From Filobacillus milosensis (GTDB lineage Bacteria > Bacillota > Bacilli > Bacillales > Alkalibacillaceae), in contig NZ_SOPW01000012.1 in NCBI RefSeq assembly GCF_004402015.1, positions 27,292 through 91,291 of the forward strand: a stretch of DNA of 64,000 nucleotides. The letters are read 5' to 3'. Shown one piece after another: positions 26,894 to 39,403 of the stretch. Below the pieces are notes generated by a model, which was not told where the DNA came from, made no database searches, and saw only the letters and a list, made by a program, of their open reading frames with translations. A program made the position numbers and the translations under genes. Every line of letters starts with the position of its first letter. Positions within the stretch are counted from its first letter, which is position 1.

Positions 26894-26903
26894 AGGGAGT
26901 GGC

Positions 26904-28379
26904 ATGATGGAATTGAATGGCTTAGACCTTAATTTAGAAAAAATCAAACGTGTTGTATATAATTTTGAAAACGTTTCCATATCAGAAGAAAGTCTAAATG
27001 ACGTTAAAAAAAGCCGAGCAACTGTAGAAGAATATTTAGATGACCACCAAATCATATATGGTATTAATACTGGCTTTGGAAAGTTTAGTGATGTAGAAAT
27101 TGAAGCAGAAGATCTTGATGAACTTCAATATAACTTAATTTTATCGCACGCTTGTGGGGTTGGTGAGCCATTCTCAGAATCTGTTAGTCGTGCAATGATT
27201 TTATTAAGAGCAAATGCTTTATTAAAAGGTTTCTCCGGCGTGCGTCCAGTTATTGTAGAGAGGCTGATTGATTTATTAAACCACCGTATACATCCAGTAA
27301 TCCCACAACAAGGTTCTCTAGGAGCAAGTGGGGATTTAGCGCCATTAGCTCACCTCGCCTTAGTTTTATTAGGTGAAGGAGAAGTGTTCTATAAAGGTGA
27401 AAAAATGCCTTCTGCTGAGGCTTTAAATCAGGCAAAAATAGAACCTATTCAGTTAAAAGCTAAGGAAGGGCTTGCTCTGATTAACGGTACACAGGCGATG
27501 ACTGCAGTGGGTGTCCTGGCATACATAGAAGCAGAACAAGTTTTAACTTATTCAGAAAAAATTGCAGCGATGACCATGGAAGGGCTGCAAGGAATCATAT
27601 GTGCTTTTGACGATTTGATCCATAATGCAAGAGGACATATAGAACAACGAGAAGTTGCAGAACGTATAAGAGGCTACTTACAAGATAGTAAGCTTGTCAC
27701 TAAGCAAGGAGAAAAAAGAGTCCAGGATGCTTATTCCCTGCGTTGTATCCCACAAGTCCTTGGGGCGTCATGGCAGACATTAAAATACGTAAAAGAAAAA
27801 TTAGAAACAGAAATTAATGCAGCTACAGATAACCCACTGATTTTTTCAGATGAAGGAAAAGTGTTATCGGGTGGGAATTTTCATGGTCAGCCTATAGCCA
27901 TTGCGATGGACTTACTCAAGATTGGTATGGCTGAAGTGGCAAACATGTCAGAGCGCCGCATCGAGCGACTCGTAAATCCACAGCTTAATGATTTACCACC
28001 ATTTTTAAGTCCCGAACCTGGTTTGCAATCGGGTGCCATGATCATGCAATATACTGCTGCCTCACTTGTTTCAGAAAATAAAACCTTAGCTCACCCAGCG
28101 AGTGTTGATTCTATACCTTCATCAGCAAACCAGGAGGATCACGTAAGCATGGGGACCATTGGGGCTCGCCATGCTTCGCAAATTATAGAAAATGTGAGAC
28201 GTGTGATCTCTATCGAGCTTATTTGTGCGATGCAAGCGGCCGAACTGCGTGGAACAGATTTAATGGCTGATGCAACATCTAAACTGTATCACGAAGTAAG
28301 GTCAGTTTGTCCAAGTATTAAGAAGGACAGAGCATTTTCGAAGGACATTGAGAACGTGCAGGAATGGATTAAAGTTTAA
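26904..28379 (+). CDS. hutH: Histidine ammonia-lyase
   Basis: A 491-residue enzyme that deaminates histidine to urocanate, the first step of histidine breakdown. The MIO cofactor forms from A141-S142-G143 in [16 protein letters not shown], at the same position as in characterised enzymes. Other marks: [10 protein letters not shown] and FHGQPIA with the catalytic region [15 protein letters not shown]. Length is slightly below the usual 500-510. ATG 26904 is followed directly by a second ATG; AAAGGGAG lies 8 nt upstream. It needs HutP antitermination to be expressed (inference from the upstream terminator). Confidence 0.96.
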   Translation: MMELNGLDLNLEKIKRVVYNFENVSISEESLNDVKKSRATVEEYLDDHQIIYGINTGFGKFSDVEIEAEDLDELQYNLILSHACGVGEPFSESVSRAMILLRANALLKGFSGVRPVIVERLIDLLNHRIHPVIPQQGSLGASGDLAPLAHLALVLLGEGEVFYKGEKMPSAEALNQAKIEPIQLKAKEGLALINGTQAMTAVGVLAYIEAEQVLTYSEKIAAMTMEGLQGIICAFDDLIHNARGHIEQREVAERIRGYLQDSKLVTKQGEKRVQDAYSLRCIPQVLGASWQTLKYVKEKLETEINAATDNPLIFSDEGKVLSGGNFHGQPIAIAMDLLKIGMAEVANMSERRIERLVNPQLNDLPPFLSPEPGLQSGAMIMQYTAASLVSENKTLAHPASVDSIPSSANQEDHVSMGTIGARHASQIIENVRRVISIELICAMQAAELRGTDLMADATSKLYHEVRSVCPSIKKDRAFSKDIENVQEWIKV

Positions 28380-28421
28380 TATTTTCACATATATTTTTAA
28401 CTAAAAAGGGAGGAACCATGT

Positions 28422-30086
28422 ATGTCTAAAGAAGTAAAAACAATCCGTGCACCAAGAGGTACAGAACTAAATACAAAAGGGTGGGTTCAAGAAGCAGCTT
28501 TACGAATGCTGATGAATAACCTGGATCCCGAGGTTGCTGAAAATCCGGATGAACTAGTGGTTTATGGAGGTATTGGGAAAGCAGCCCGTAACTGGGAGAG
28601 CTACGAAGCGATTGTAAATACATTGAAATTATTAGAAGAAGATGAAACGATGCTTGTGCAATCAGGTAAACCTGTTGCAGTGTTTAAGTCACACAAAGAT
28701 GCGCCAAGAGTTCTTTTAGCGAATTCAAATCTGGTTCCGGCTTGGGCGAACTGGGATCATTTCCGTGAGCTTGAGAAAAAAGGCCTTATGATGTATGGGC
28801 AGATGACGGCGGGTAGCTGGATTTATATTGGAACTCAAGGGATATTACAAGGAACATATGAAACATTTGCTGAAGCGGCTCGTCAACATTTTGGTGGTTC
28901 GCTTCAAGGTACGCTAACTGTGACAGCGGGTCTTGGTGGAATGGGTGGTGCCCAACCATTGGCAGTTACGATGAATGATGGTGTCGTGATTGCGATTGAG
29001 GTTGATGAAACACGAATTAAACGTCGTATTGAACATCGCTATTTAGATAAAATGGCTACGTCATTAGACGAGGCTTTAGAGATGGCTAATGAGGCTAAAG
29101 CTTCAGGAAAGCCATTATCCATCGGTCTGCTTGGAAACGCTGCAGAAATTTTACCTGAATTAGTTGAGCGTGGTGAAACGCCTGATTTAGTTACTGATCA
29201 AACATCGGCTCACGACCCATTAAACGGTTACTTGCCAGTGGGTTACTCAATGGAAAAAGGGGCAGAGATGCGCCAGTCAAATCCAGATGAGTACCTTAAA
29301 GACTCACGTTCTAGTATTAAAGCTCACGTACAGGCGATGCTCGATTTACAGAAAGCAGGAGCTGTAACGTTTGATTATGGAAACAACATCCGCCAAGAAG
29401 CTTATAATGAAGGATTGGAAAATGCTTTTGATTTTCCTGGATTCGTTCCAGCATTTATTCGCCCGCAGTTCTGTGAAGGTAAAGGACCTTTCCGCTGGGC
29501 AGCACTATCTGGAGACCCTGAAGACATTTACAAAATCGACGAAGTGTTGCTAAAAGAATTTGCTTACAACGAACACTTGTGTAAATGGATTCGCATGGCA
29601 CGTGAAAAAGTGGCCTTTCAAGGACTGCCATCTCGTATTTGCTGGTTAGGATATGGAGAGCGAGCACGCTTTGGAAAAATCATTAATGAGATGGTGGCTA
29701 ACGGAGAAATTTCAGCACCGGTTGTTATTGGCCGTGATCACTTAGATGCTGGATCTGTTGCTTCACCAAACCGTGAAACAGAATCGATGAAGGACGGAAG
29801 TGATGCAGTGGCAGACTGGCCAATTTTAAATGCGTTGATTAATTCAGTGAACGGTGCCAGCTGGGTATCTGTTCACCACGGTGGTGGTGTAGGTATGGGC
29901 TACTCACTACACGCCGGTATGGTTATCGTAGCAGATGGAACTGAGGATGCAGCTGAGCGTTTAGAACGCGTTCTGACATCTGACCCAGGCATGGGTGTGG
30001 CGCGTCATGTTGATGCAGGCTATGAATTAGCTGAAACAACGGCTCGTGAAAAAGGCGTACAAATCCCGATGTTGAATCAAGATTAA
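28422..30086 (+). CDS. hutU: Urocanate hydratase
   Basis: A 554-residue NAD+-dependent enzyme that hydrates urocanate to 4-imidazolone-5-propionate. Seen: [14 protein letters not shown] near the N-terminus, [13 protein letters not shown] (NAD region), [12 protein letters not shown] and the C-terminal [13 protein letters not shown]. Length is standard for the family. ATG 28422 has GGGAGGA about 9 nt upstream; an ATG four bases earlier is out of frame. Second enzyme of the pathway, 42 nt after hutH. Confidence 0.97.
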   Translation: MSKEVKTIRAPRGTELNTKGWVQEAALRMLMNNLDPEVAENPDELVVYGGIGKAARNWESYEAIVNTLKLLEEDETMLVQSGKPVAVFKSHKDAPRVLLANSNLVPAWANWDHFRELEKKGLMMYGQMTAGSWIYIGTQGILQGTYETFAEAARQHFGGSLQGTLTVTAGLGGMGGAQPLAVTMNDGVVIAIEVDETRIKRRIEHRYLDKMATSLDEALEMANEAKASGKPLSIGLLGNAAEILPELVERGETPDLVTDQTSAHDPLNGYLPVGYSMEKGAEMRQSNPDEYLKDSRSSIKAHVQAMLDLQKAGAVTFDYGNNIRQEAYNEGLENAFDFPGFVPAFIRPQFCEGKGPFRWAALSGDPEDIYKIDEVLLKEFAYNEHLCKWIRMAREKVAFQGLPSRICWLGYGERARFGKIINEMVANGEISAPVVIGRDHLDAGSVASPNRETESMKDGSDAVADWPILNALINSVNGASWVSVHHGGGVGMGYSLHAGMVIVADGTEDAAERLERVLTSDPGMGVARHVDAGYELAETTAREKGVQIPMLNQD

Positions 30087-30104
30087 TCAATACTAAATTA
30101 ATTT

Positions 30105-30222
30105 TGCGAGTTATTGAGAAAAAGTGGCGAGTCGAAGTAGCTGTCCTGGCGAGTGACTGACCCCAAAACGGCGAGTGAGAACACTTCCCAAGTGGCGAGT
30201 CAACCACCCGTGTTGGCGCAGT
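30105..30222 (+). repeat. Repeat array, GGCGAGT family (C), pitch 21-24 nt
   Basis: Cores at 30105 (TGCGAGT), 30126, 30148, 30170, 30194 (all GGCGAGT) and 30215 (GGCGCAGT). Steps are 21, 22, 22, 24 and 21 nt. It is the only array of the window with irregular pitch. It occupies the hutU-hutI intergenic space inside the hut operon. Spacers are unrelated. Confidence 0.75.
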
Positions 30223-30250
30223 GCCACTCTCAATTCGTCATTATCATTAA

Positions 30251-32474
<2,224 letters not shown>

Positions 32475-32580
32475 CTATGACGAAAATATAAATTTTTTAA
32501 AGGAATCTAGCTCGCCATGTCGAAATAGAATTATAGGAGTAATATACCATATCATAAGTTCTATAGGAGTGAGCCTTTAG

Positions 32581-33102
32581 ATGAAAAAGCTAAATCGATG
32601 GATTCTCGGTTTATTCATAGTCATCATTGGCTTGGCGAGCTATCTAGTTGTCGAAGCGAATGGAAGCAGTGGTCAATTTATCAGCATGAGCCATTCTGGA
32701 GTTCAACATGATTTATTCGAAGAACATGAGGAAATTTACTTGGGTAAATGGTTGAAATGGACTGGTGAAGATTCTCCAGTAATTAAAAATGTAAATATTT
32801 ATACTGATGATGGACAACTTTTAACAGAAAATCATCCAGAAATACGTATTAATACATATGTAGATGAAAGCCTTACAACTGGAGTAATCTATAACAAAGC
32901 GGATCATATGCAGTTGATTAGTAAATATAAAAAAGCTGAAAACTATCAACTAAAATCTAATGATATCATGCTGGTATTTGAAATTGACCTGCTTAACCCA
33001 ACCTATCAATTCAATCTCGATCAATTTGAAATTGAATTCGAACTAAATGGGCGATTAAAGAAACAACAATTGATTATGAAAAACTTTATATTTCATCAGT
33101 AA
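32581..33102 (+). CDS. Exported or membrane-anchored protein of unknown function
   Basis: A 173-residue protein that I do not recognise. An N-terminal hydrophobic segment (about 8-26) after MKKLNR is either a signal peptide or a single anchor; there is no lipobox. The remaining 145 residues look like a beta-rich extracellular domain, with alternating charged and hydrophobic strands and several Asn and Asp residues, and without cysteine. ATG 32581 follows AGGAGTGAG at a slightly long distance. It is 106 nt behind hutG and may be read through from the hut operon, since no terminator was found between them. Function unknown. Confidence 0.7.
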   Translation: MKKLNRWILGLFIVIIGLASYLVVEANGSSGQFISMSHSGVQHDLFEEHEEIYLGKWLKWTGEDSPVIKNVNIYTDDGQLLTENHPEIRINTYVDESLTTGVIYNKADHMQLISKYKKAENYQLKSNDIMLVFEIDLLNPTYQFNLDQFEIEFELNGRLKKQQLIMKNFIFHQ

Positions 33103-33205
33103 GGTTGGGTAGAATATACCTGGCCTTTATTTTTTGACTAAAGTTTTACTTATTGTAAATCGTTCTAATTTTTCTTAAAATGTGAAGAAGAAAGGAGTTT
33201 TAATT

Positions 33206-33388
33206 TTGAAAAAAGCAGATGTACAAGCTCGAATAGATGAAGTGAAAATGGATTATATTCGTATCCAAGGAGATTTAGATAAATTAGAAGCAAATGGCGG
33301 TAACGTCACAATGCTCGAAAAAACATTATCACGATATGAAGAAGAATTAGCAGAACTGAGAAAACAGTTAGATCAGGCTGCTGAATAA
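33206..33388 (+). CDS. Small coiled-coil protein, SE1832-like
   Basis: A 60-residue, highly charged helical protein (DEVKMDYIRIQGDLDKLEANG and a Glu/Leu-rich C-terminus) that should form one or two coiled-coil helices. It resembles small Firmicutes proteins annotated SE1832 family, whose function is unknown; the family link is from memory. Start chosen at TTG 33206, 7 nt after AAAGGAG; the frame extends to GTG 33182, but that would place the ribosome site inside the gene. It is followed by a strong terminator, so it ends a transcription unit. Confidence 0.75.
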   Translation: MKKADVQARIDEVKMDYIRIQGDLDKLEANGGNVTMLEKTLSRYEEELAELRKQLDQAAE

Positions 33389-33394
33389 TAGTCG

Positions 33395-33435
33395 AAAGAC
33401 CTGCCTCTTTTTAAGAGGTAAGGTCTTTTTTTATT
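33395..33435 (+). terminator. Terminator after the SE1832-like gene
   Basis: AAGACCT and AGGTCTT enclose a second stem CCTCTT/AAGAGG; seven T follow. Confidence 0.85.
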
Positions 33436-33649
33436 TAACTTTCCTGCAACTCATCTAGTAAATTCCTTCAAAACTATCACTTCGATAAAAACATAAAATG
33501 ATAAAGACCCTCCGTCCTGTAAAAATGACCAATTACATATTTTTATAGTCATAATCTTCAACCCTATTAATAAACTATGAATAACAATAATAAAAAGATA
33601 GATAGGCATAAAGCAAAAGCAGTGCATAAAAGATTAGGGGAGAGAATTT

Positions 33650-34837
33650 ATGAGGTGTTTAATAGTTTCCAATACTGATCGAATGGTTCTGATGTTTTTT
33701 GTTCCACATATTAAGTTGCTTACGAAACTGGGGTATGAAGTGTCGCTTGCTGTACCAAAAACGGATACCTATATCCATCAATTGAAAGAACAGCTGCCCG
33801 ATATTCCCATCCATCACATACCTTTTACTCGAAACCTTAATCCAGTAAAAAATATGAAAGCTTATAAATCCTTAAGAAATCTAATAAAAAAGCAAGACTT
33901 TGATTTGATTCATGTCCATACACCGATTGCTTCTTTTTTAACTCGAATGATTACACCAAAAGGACAAGCTTTAATTTATACCGCACATGGGTTTCATTTT
34001 CACGAAAATGGCTCAAAAATTAACAACCGTATTTATTATTTAGCTGAAAAATTTGCAGCTAAAAAAACATCTCAACTCATCGTCATTAATGAAGATGACC
34101 GAACACAAGCTACATCAATATTTCCGGATGAAAAAATTAACCACATTAAAGGTGTAGGAGTAGATGCATCTTATTTTAATCCTGAACATTTTTCAGAGGA
34201 TGATAAGACAAAAATAAAACAATCGATGGGTATCCCAGAACAGTATCAAGTCATAACGCATGTTGCAGAATTCACCGATAATAAGCGGCAGAAGGATATT
34301 ATTCTAGCTGCAGAAAAAATGAAAAGTTTAACTAAGGAATTTGTCATTTTGCTGGTGGGTGAAGGTCCAGGTAGAGATGAAATAAAAGCTGAAATAAGTA
34401 AAAGAAATTTGGACGAGCATGTGCGATGTACGGGGTTTCTGCATAATATTCATGAAGTGTTAAGTATTACGGATATTGGATTGCTTGTTTCGTTACGTGA
34501 GGGTCTTCCGAAATCCTTAATGGAAATGATGTCGATGGAAATACCAGTCGTAGCAACAGATATAAGGGGAAATCGGGATTTAGTTACCGATTGTGAACAA
34601 GGGTATTTAATCCCGCTTGAATCTCCAGATGATATTGAACTTTCTTGTCTTCAATTAATGCAAGATGAAAATCTAAGAAAATATTTAGGTAAACAAGGAC
34701 GAGAGAAAATCTTAAAAGAATATGATTTGAATTTAATTTTAGGAGAATTACAAAACATCTACCAGTCGTTTAAGCCTCCTGTCGAAAATGAGTTAAATGT
34801 TCTTAAAAACAATAAAAAAATTAAAAGTGTACTATGA
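33650..34837 (+). CDS. Family 4-type glycosyltransferase (EpsD-like)
   Basis: A 395-residue GT-B fold glycosyltransferase, cytosolic or membrane-associated. The N-terminal acceptor domain contains HVHTPIASFLTR and YTAHGFHFHENG, as in capsular and EpsD-like enzymes. The C-terminal nucleotide-sugar site contains VGEGPGRDEI and SLREGLPKSLMEMM with the conserved ExxxG/E pattern of family 4. The sugar transferred is unknown. It is the first gene of the polysaccharide cluster, with AGGGGAGAG before ATG 33650. The 210 nt upstream contain no terminator-like element other than that of the previous gene and no convincing promoter. Confidence 0.85.
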   Translation: MRCLIVSNTDRMVLMFFVPHIKLLTKLGYEVSLAVPKTDTYIHQLKEQLPDIPIHHIPFTRNLNPVKNMKAYKSLRNLIKKQDFDLIHVHTPIASFLTRMITPKGQALIYTAHGFHFHENGSKINNRIYYLAEKFAAKKTSQLIVINEDDRTQATSIFPDEKINHIKGVGVDASYFNPEHFSEDDKTKIKQSMGIPEQYQVITHVAEFTDNKRQKDIILAAEKMKSLTKEFVILLVGEGPGRDEIKAEISKRNLDEHVRCTGFLHNIHEVLSITDIGLLVSLREGLPKSLMEMMSMEIPVVATDIRGNRDLVTDCEQGYLIPLESPDDIELSCLQLMQDENLRKYLGKQGREKILKEYDLNLILGELQNIYQSFKPPVENELNVLKNNKKIKSVL

Positions 34838-34854
34838 ATGGTTTGAGGTGACTT

Positions 34855-35880
34855 ATGAATAATGGAAAGTTCGTCATATCGCTTGATTTTGAATTGAATT
34901 GGGGTGTCCATGATTGTCTACCAGTTGAACAATATATAAACAATTTATTAGGGGTTAGAGCCGTTATTCCAATGGTTCTGGAACTTTTCTCAAAACATAA
35001 TATTCACGCAACATGGGCGACGGTAGGTTTTCTATTTTTCTCGAATAAAAAAGATCTCTTAAAAGCTCTTCCTGTCGAGCAGCCAGCGTATGAGAATGAA
35101 AAATTATCATCCTATGCTCATTTAGAAAACGTAGGTTTTAACGAAGATGATGACCGGCTTCACTATGGTTCTGAGCTGATTGAATTAATTAAACGTCACG
35201 ACAATCAAGAAATCGCCACACATACGTTTAGTCATTACTATTGTCTCGCTGAAGGTGCAACGTCACGTGCTTTTGAAGTAGATCTCCAGAAAGCTTTATA
35301 TGTAGGTGAGCAAAACGGTGTATTGTTTAAATCTATTGTTTTTCCAAGAAACCAGATAGATCCTTCACATCTATCAATATGTGAAGCGAATGGGATACAA
35401 GCTTACCGTGGAAACCAGGACTGTTGGTTATATGATGTAACTACAAAAAAGGATCATATTTTTAAGAGACTTCTCAGGTTGGTGGATACCTATATCAACC
35501 TAACAGGCTCACACATCTATTCATGGGAAAGCTTAATCGATGGGTTTTCAATGGTTAATGTACCTGCTAGTCAATTTTTAAGGCCATTTTCAAGGAAACT
35601 AAAATGGCTGGAACCATTAAAAATAAGGCGCATCAAAAAAGGAATGACCAAAGCAGCTAAAACGGGTCAAATCTATCATCTATGGTGGCATCCTCATAAC
35701 TTTGGGACCCAAATTAATCAAAACATGAAATTATTGAGCAAAATAATCTCACATTATAACGAATTAAATGCGAAGTATGGGTTTGAAAGCTGTTCAATGT
35801 CAGATATTAGTAACTATGCACTAACTGAATCTAATTATAAACGTGGTGTAAGTCATGATGTTAACAAGGAAAGCTATTGA
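34855..35880 (+). CDS. Polysaccharide deacetylase (NodB-like)
   Basis: A 341-residue protein of the carbohydrate esterase 4 type. The first motif is ISLDFELNWG with the metal Asp; the second is THTFSHYYC with the HxxxH metal pair; FPRNQ corresponds to the third motif. No signal peptide is visible, so it may act in the cytosol on lipid-linked or nucleotide sugars. It would remove acetyl groups from N-acetylated sugars of the polymer (inference). ATG 34855 has GAGGTG upstream and lies 17 nt after the glycosyltransferase gene; its 3' end overlaps the next gene by 26 nt. Confidence 0.8.
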   Translation: MNNGKFVISLDFELNWGVHDCLPVEQYINNLLGVRAVIPMVLELFSKHNIHATWATVGFLFFSNKKDLLKALPVEQPAYENEKLSSYAHLENVGFNEDDDRLHYGSELIELIKRHDNQEIATHTFSHYYCLAEGATSRAFEVDLQKALYVGEQNGVLFKSIVFPRNQIDPSHLSICEANGIQAYRGNQDCWLYDVTTKKDHIFKRLLRLVDTYINLTGSHIYSWESLIDGFSMVNVPASQFLRPFSRKLKWLEPLKIRRIKKGMTKAAKTGQIYHLWWHPHNFGTQINQNMKLLSKIISHYNELNAKYGFESCSMSDISNYALTESNYKRGVSHDVNKESY

Positions 35881-37105
35881 TTTTGGAGTTATTAGATTAT
35901 TAGTATTTTTTATTCCATTTATGTTTTATATCAATTTGATTGTTCAATTGAATGTTTCTTTAGCTGATTTGTTTATGATGATCGTGCTCCTATGGTTTCT
36001 AATAGATCATGATAATCGAAAGATTCTGGCCGTTGTTATAAATAAGTATCACCTAATCTTGGTGTATATGCTATTACTTATCTATTTTTGTATTTTGAGT
36101 ATGCTTAACTACATTACGAATACAACTATTGATTTCCCATATGGTGTCTCAGCCATTTTAAAACTATCAGTCAATTTTGTTTATATTACAATCTTCTTAG
36201 TTTACCTAGAGAAATATAAGGGTGAGATATTGAACACTATTTTGAAGTGGTGGAAGTATGTTGCGGTCATCATTTCACTTATATGTATAGGAAGTGTTTT
36301 TCTTTATAGTAATGGAAATGATTACGGACTGACATTAGACGGCCGAGCACAAGGTACGTTTAAAGATCCGAATTTAGCCGCTTTATATTTAATCGTCTCC
36401 TTTACGATCATTGCTCTATTAAATCTTTTTTCTAATAAAAAGACGAGTATTAGTTTGAGTATGGTAATTGTTTTAATCGCAATTTTAGTAACAGCATCTA
36501 GAGGTGGTATTTTAGGTATCTCTTTAGGTCTAATGTTAGTGATATTTCTCAGTTTTATAGCTGGGAGAGTAAAAGAATTGTTTTTGTTTTTAATCATGAC
36601 TGTTCTCTGTTCAACGATCATTCTTTGGATCGACTCATCTTCGGATGTATTAAGCTTTGCTTTTGAAAGAGTGTCAGGAATAAGTGTTCAAGAGGAAGGT
36701 ACGTCTTATCGGTTATTTTTGTGGCAATCTGCAATCAAAGTATGGGAAGCTAATCCAATCATTGGAGCAGGCATTGGCCAATTCTCGACTTACTCACATG
36801 AGATGTTTGGTTATACCATCTCACATATACCGCATAATACGTATTTATCATTTTTGTCCGAAACAGGATTGCTAGGCTTTATAGCTTTCATGTGGTTTCC
36901 GTTATTTTTAATTAGTGTTCTGGCCATTGGTTTAGTCAGTACGGGGGAGAAATTATATTTTTACGCTTTGCTCGGTTTTGTTGCAATAGCAATTCAAGCA
37001 CTAACTATTAATATAGAAAACTTAAGATTTATTTGGATTTTTATAACGATTATCTTTTTCATCATAAAAAATGACCAAAAGCCACTAGTCGCAAAGGGAC
37101 CTTGA
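35855..37105 (+). CDS. O-antigen ligase/Wzy-type polymerase
   Basis: A 416-residue membrane protein with about twelve hydrophobic segments. The Wzy_C region is recognisable: VTASRGGILGISLG, WEANPIIGAGIGQF and PHNTYLSFLSETGLLGF. Such proteins polymerise or ligate lipid-linked oligosaccharide repeat units on the outer face of the membrane. In this cluster, with a flippase and a chain-length pair, polymerase is the natural role (inference). It overlaps the deacetylase gene by 26 nt, with GTGGTG as a weak ribosome site; ATG 35858 is an alternative start. Confidence 0.85.
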   Translation: MMLTRKAIDFGVIRLLVFFIPFMFYINLIVQLNVSLADLFMMIVLLWFLIDHDNRKILAVVINKYHLILVYMLLLIYFCILSMLNYITNTTIDFPYGVSAILKLSVNFVYITIFLVYLEKYKGEILNTILKWWKYVAVIISLICIGSVFLYSNGNDYGLTLDGRAQGTFKDPNLAALYLIVSFTIIALLNLFSNKKTSISLSMVIVLIAILVTASRGGILGISLGLMLVIFLSFIAGRVKELFLFLIMTVLCSTIILWIDSSSDVLSFAFERVSGISVQEEGTSYRLFLWQSAIKVWEANPIIGAGIGQFSTYSHEMFGYTISHIPHNTYLSFLSETGLLGFIAFMWFPLFLISVLAIGLVSTGEKLYFYALLGFVAIAIQALTINIENLRFIWIFITIIFFIIKNDQKPLVAKGP

Positions 37106-37119
37106 TAGGAGGGTGAGAA

Positions 37120-37875
37120 ATGAAAGAAACAATTTCAATTCAAGAAATTTTCCAAACAATAAAAAAGCGTTTCATTTTAATCTTTCTCTTAACGCTGATT
37201 GCTGTTTCTGCAGCCGCTGTACTAAGTTATTATGTTTTAGTACCTCAATATCAGTCATCGTCACAATTTATTGTAGTACAAAAGCAGGTAGAAGAGATTC
37301 CATATACATTAAACGACCTTAATTCAAATGAGCAACTCATGAATACGTATAAAGAGATTATTAAAAGTCCTTTAATTTTAGAAAAGGTGATCGCTAATTT
37401 AAATTTGGATACTACGCCAGACCAACTAACGAAACAAGTAGAAGTGAGAAGTTCGGAAAACTCCAGAGTAGTGACCGTGTCAGCATTAAGTGAGCAACCT
37501 GAAGCTGCTGTGACTTTAGCCAACACCGTCGTTAATGAGTTTAAAACAGCCATACCTACTATTCTAAGTGTAGATAACGTACACATCTTATCTAAAGCCA
37601 ATATCTCTAGGGAACCTGTTAAACCTAGGCCGCTCATAAACATGATTGTAGCTGGCATGATCGGATTAGCAACAGGAGTCGGCTTAGCCATCATGATGGA
37701 ATTTCTAAATACAAAAGTGAAGACAGAGCGGGATATTGAACAATGCGGGGTCCCAGTATTAGGCACTGTATCAAAGTTTGAGAATGATCCTAACCGTAAG
37801 AAAAAGAAGAAGAAAAAAGCAAAACAGAAAAATATAGAACATCTACAGAGAGGAGATGGAGCTTTTGACACGTAA
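37120..37875 (+). CDS. Chain-length/kinase activator protein (CapA/YveK, Wzz family)
   Basis: A 251-residue membrane protein with two transmembrane segments (about 18-40 and 172-192) flanking an extracellular Wzz domain. PVKPRPLINMI before the second segment is the usual signature. The cytosolic C-terminus, with a lysine-rich run after residue 225, would contact and activate the BY-kinase encoded next. The stop codon overlaps the kinase gene. AGGAGGG precedes ATG 37120. The lysine run is coded by an A-rich tract that could be prone to slippage. Confidence 0.88.
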   Translation: MKETISIQEIFQTIKKRFILIFLLTLIAVSAAAVLSYYVLVPQYQSSSQFIVVQKQVEEIPYTLNDLNSNEQLMNTYKEIIKSPLILEKVIANLNLDTTPDQLTKQVEVRSSENSRVVTVSALSEQPEAAVTLANTVVNEFKTAIPTILSVDNVHILSKANISREPVKPRPLINMIVAGMIGLATGVGLAIMMEFLNTKVKTERDIEQCGVPVLGTVSKFENDPNRKKKKKKKAKQKNIEHLQRGDGAFDT

Positions 37876-38536
37876 GAAGAAGGACTCGGGTAGCCAGCTT
37901 ATTGCCATTGATCGAAAGAACAAACAAGGTTCAGAACAGTTCCGTGCTATTCGATCAAACTTAAATTTCTTTTCTGTAAATAAAAATCTAAAAACTTTAG
38001 CTGTATCATCACCTAGTTCGGGAGATGGAAAAACCATGACGGCATCAAACTTAGCTATTGTATTTCGTCAAGAAGGGAAGGAAGTGCTTTTAGTTGATAC
38101 CGACTTACGAAAACCTTCTATTCATCAAACATTCGATGTACCAAATAATTATGGATTAAGTCACCATCTATTAGGAGAAATGAAAGTAGAAGATATCATC
38201 ACAACTTCTTATCTCACAAGTGTAGATATAATCACCAGCGGCCTGATTCCTCCTAACCCATCTGAGATGTTAAGTTCCCCTCAAATGACGGAATTTATAG
38301 AAACAGTTAAAGAGATGTACGATATTGTTATTTTTGATACGCCACCAATCCTGGTTGTTACAGATGCTACAATCGTTGCCAATAAATGTGATGGCGCACT
38401 ACTTGTTGTTCGTCATAAGAAAAATGAATTAAGTCAAGTAGAACGTGCGCGTGATCAATTAAAAAACGCGGATGCTCATTTAATTGGAGCAGTATTTAAT
38501 GGGCCGAAAGTTCCGAAAGAGGCTTATTACTATTAA
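37865..38536 (+). CDS. Bacterial tyrosine kinase (CpsD/YveL type)
   Basis: A 223-residue BY-kinase controlling polysaccharide chain length and export. Walker A is SPSSGDGKT, Walker A' LLVDTDLRKPSIH and Walker B IVIFDTPP. The C-terminus ends in a tyrosine cluster (EAYYY), the expected autophosphorylation site. Start chosen at TTG 37865 because the ATG at 37856 lies immediately against the AGAGGAG ribosome site. It overlaps the activator gene by 11 nt. No cognate phosphatase gene is present in this cluster. Confidence 0.88.
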   Translation: MTRKKKDSGSQLIAIDRKNKQGSEQFRAIRSNLNFFSVNKNLKTLAVSSPSSGDGKTMTASNLAIVFRQEGKEVLLVDTDLRKPSIHQTFDVPNNYGLSHHLLGEMKVEDIITTSYLTSVDIITSGLIPPNPSEMLSSPQMTEFIETVKEMYDIVIFDTPPILVVTDATIVANKCDGALLVVRHKKNELSQVERARDQLKNADAHLIGAVFNGPKVPKEAYYY

Positions 38537-38559
38537 GGAAGATTGAAGGTGATATCACA

Positions 38560-39393
38560 ATGTTAAAAACAAAATATAAGCGTGGCTTGGTAAAGATGGC
38601 TGATTATTATGGAACGACAAGTAAAGAAAAGCTAGAAGACGTTGATGTGCAGATTTCTATGAAGAATCTGTTTCCAGGCACTCAACTACATTCTAGCACC
38701 GATGAATCACTACACAGTTATGGAAGAACATTGGTTATTGACTTGAATAAATCTGAAGAAGACATTTTTTCAGAAATTCGGAAAAATGCTCGCTACAAAA
38801 TTAACCGAGCAGCAAAAAGAGATAATGTTCAATTTTGTGCAATTTTTTCACCAACCAATCAACAAATAGATGAATTTGTTGAGTTTTTTAATCAATTTGC
38901 CAAAAACAAAAACATTCCTAAATGTATTAAAGGAAAACTACAAGGTCTTAGAGACAAAGACGCTTTAACCATCACTTATGTTAAAGATGAGGATGAAAAG
39001 ACGTTATGTTATCACGCTTATTTAAGAACTAAAGAATATTGCTCAATGATTCACTCGGCATCTGCACGTTTTGATAATTCACAAATCAGGTCATTGATCG
39101 GTCGAGCTAATCGTTACCTTCATTGGGAAGACATCAAAATGTTTAAAGAAAAAGGTCATAAGTGGTATGACTTTTGTGGCTTATTTGTTGATCCGAGCAC
39201 AGACGATGAGCTAAATCTAAATCGATTTAAAAAAGAATTTGGGGGAATTGAGATAGATGTTGATAAAAAAATATACGCCCATTCCCTCATAGGTAAGGCG
39301 GTTGTTTTCTTGTTTAAATGGAAAATGAGAAACAGGCCGGAATATAATCGAGCAAAGCTTATTAAACACCATAATTACTCTCTTGGAAAATGA
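38560..39393 (+). CDS. FemAB/GNAT-like acyltransferase
   Basis: A 277-residue protein of the FemAB-like acetyltransferase group: DIFSEIRKNARYKINRAAKR is the typical substrate-side helix, and the second half contains HSASARFDNSQIRSLIGRAN and WYDFCGLF. Relatives transfer amino acids from tRNA or acyl groups to cell-wall precursors or capsule sugars. Here it probably decorates the polymer (inference from context). ATG 38560 has AAGGTGA upstream and lies 23 nt after the kinase gene. Donor and acceptor are unknown. Confidence 0.75.
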   Translation: MLKTKYKRGLVKMADYYGTTSKEKLEDVDVQISMKNLFPGTQLHSSTDESLHSYGRTLVIDLNKSEEDIFSEIRKNARYKINRAAKRDNVQFCAIFSPTNQQIDEFVEFFNQFAKNKNIPKCIKGKLQGLRDKDALTITYVKDEDEKTLCYHAYLRTKEYCSMIHSASARFDNSQIRSLIGRANRYLHWEDIKMFKEKGHKWYDFCGLFVDPSTDDELNLNRFKKEFGGIEIDVDKKIYAHSLIGKAVVFLFKWKMRNRPEYNRAKLIKHHNYSLGK

Positions 39394-39403
39394 GGAATAA
39401 CCT

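Noticed and set aside
37251..37871. Minus-strand frame of 206 codons
   Set aside because: Antisense of the chain-length protein gene; the poly-Phe stretch mirrors its lysine run.
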